A DNA stretch of 64,000 nucleotides from Ginsengibacter sp963792025. GTDB taxonomy: Bacteria > Bacteroidota > Bacteroidia > Chitinophagales > Chitinophagaceae. Below are positions 63,390-64,000 of this stretch, piece after piece. The stretch is taken from the NCBI GenBank assembly GCA_963792025.1, contig CAWBUS010000008.1, positions 372,001-436,000 of the forward strand, written 5' to 3'. The position numbers and the translations under genes are program-made. The notes beneath the pieces were generated by a model, which was given only the letters and a program-made list of their open reading frames with translations, did not search any database and was not told the origin of the DNA. Position 1 is the stretch's first letter; each line of letters begins with the position of its first letter.

Positions 63390-64000
63390 ATGGGTGAAGA
63401 AATACTGCATCTTATTCCTCCGGGCATTATAAAGTTTATTCTTGTCACAGTTTTCTCTCTGCTAATTGGGTTGGAACAGAGACGGCATTATATTAAAGAA
63501 GAGTTTGAAACCAGGTACGGCACCGACAGAACATTTACGCTTATTGGAATTTTAGGTTTTATTCTTTATGTTATCAGCCCCCAAACACTGATTCCTTTTC
63601 TATGTGGAGGATTGGCAATTACCGCTTTGCTGGCCATAAATTATTTTCAAACAATAGCAATACAAAAAAAATTTGGTATTACTTCGCTGGTAATAGCATT
63701 GATCACTTATTGCCTTGCTCCGCTGGTGTATACGCAACCAAGTTGGTTGGTACTTTTAATTGTAGTAAGCGTTTTGATTTTAACGGAGATTAAGGAAACA
63801 CTGTTTCAATTCTCCTCCAAATTTGACAATAATGAATTCCTAACCCTGGCAAAATTCCTGGTGATAACAGGCGTGATTCTCCCATTGTTGCCGGATAAAA
63901 CGATATCCTCAACATTTAATTTTTCGCCTTATAAATTCTGGCTGGCAATTGTAGCGGTTTCCGGCATTTCCTATTTCAGTTATTTACTTAAAAAGTTTGT
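63390..64000 (+). CDS. MgtC/SapB-type DUF4010 membrane protein, N-terminal part (runs off the right edge)
   Basis: At least 203 residues from ATG 63390 (MGEEILHLIPPGIIKFILVT). The MgtC-like start shows LLIGLEQRRHYIKEEFETRYGTDRTFTLIGILG, in which GLE-R and RTFTLIG are the family landmarks. Several membrane helices follow to the edge (LCGGLAITALLAINYF, ITSLVIALITYCLAPLVY, FLVITGVILPLLP). These larger MgtC relatives have a DUF4010 half; the function is unknown. Not part of the ATPase operon by spacing (143 bp). Confidence 0.82.
   Translation, partial: MGEEILHLIPPGIIKFILVTVFSLLIGLEQRRHYIKEEFETRYGTDRTFTLIGILGFILYVISPQTLIPFLCGGLAITALLAINYFQTIAIQKKFGITSLVIALITYCLAPLVYTQPSWLVLLIVVSVLILTEIKETLFQFSSKFDNNEFLTLAKFLVITGVILPLLPDKTISSTFNFSPYKFWLAIVAVSGISYFSYLLKKF

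Noticed and set aside
1..64000. CRISPR array, tRNA, rRNA, insertion sequence, prophage or secretion cluster
   Set aside because: No regularly spaced repeats, cloverleaf, transposase, integrase or phage structural genes were seen.

Overview
The window (about 40% G+C by eye) looks like chromosome of a Bacteroidota bacterium, most like Chitinophagaceae. Indicators are Bacteroidetes-type promoters (-7 box TAnnTTTG), an HYC_CC_PP family protein, an outer-membrane beta-barrel protein with a CarboxypepD_reg-like N-terminus, a fused CcoN-CcoO oxidase subunit and a LytTR/LytS-type regulatory pair. I see no tRNA, rRNA, CRISPR array, insertion sequence or phage genes.

Layout. 1-6.2 kb: metal efflux pump CusA broken by an in-frame stop, HYC_CC_PP protein, sugar-nucleotide epimerase-like protein, large outer-membrane receptor. 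6.2-13 kb: LytTR regulator and kinase divergent from an ABC exporter (permease frameshifted), ssb, a LexA-like repressor with a two-repeat operator, an SMP-30-like lactonase. 13-28 kb: hemN, L,D-transpeptidase, two P-type cation ATPases (one frameshifted), ferritin-like DUF892, BON protein, three universal stress proteins (USPs), phospholipase D-like protein, Hsp20. 28-33 kb: coiled-coil protein, a PAS histidine kinase with a REC-CRP hybrid regulator, DUF4342, GerW and DUF2953-like proteins. 33-45 kb: small membrane proteins, CHAD protein, PfkB and PEP synthase (both frameshifted), baeRF-like protein, four more USPs. 45-54 kb: complete cbb3 oxidase cluster (ccoI, S, NO, Q, P, G, H and a DsbD-like membrane protein). 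54-63 kb: flavin split-barrel protein, CoA-transferase and a complete N-type ATPase operon (atpDCQRBEFAG). The right edge holds the start of an MgtC/DUF4010 membrane protein.

The main finding is one regulatory design that ties the 14-63 kb region together. A palindrome TGAY-N4-RTCA lies upstream of hemN, DUF892, five of the seven USPs (the other two are probably carried in the same operons), Hsp20 (one mismatch), a small-membrane-protein operon, the baeRF-USP-PEP synthase operon, the cbb3 operon, the flavin protein and the N-ATPase. Its centre lies exactly 33 or exactly 55 bp (about 0.5 bp off in two weaker cases) from a TAnnTTTG box. The difference is two helical turns, and these positions correspond to CRP/FNR class II (about -40) and class I (about -62). 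A regulator with a suitable recognition helix (REC-CRP fusion, 28925-29983) and its probable kinase are encoded inside the region.

The gene content (USPs, Hsp20, PfkB, P-type cation ATPase, flavin protein, high-affinity oxidase, anaerobic haem synthesis, PEP synthase) resembles the mycobacterial DosR dormancy regulon and the Pseudomonas Anr regulon in function, with different regulators. I infer a low-oxygen/energy-starvation survival island. Five conserved genes carry a single frameshift or stop; the sequence alone cannot tell uncorrected assembly errors from real pseudogenes.
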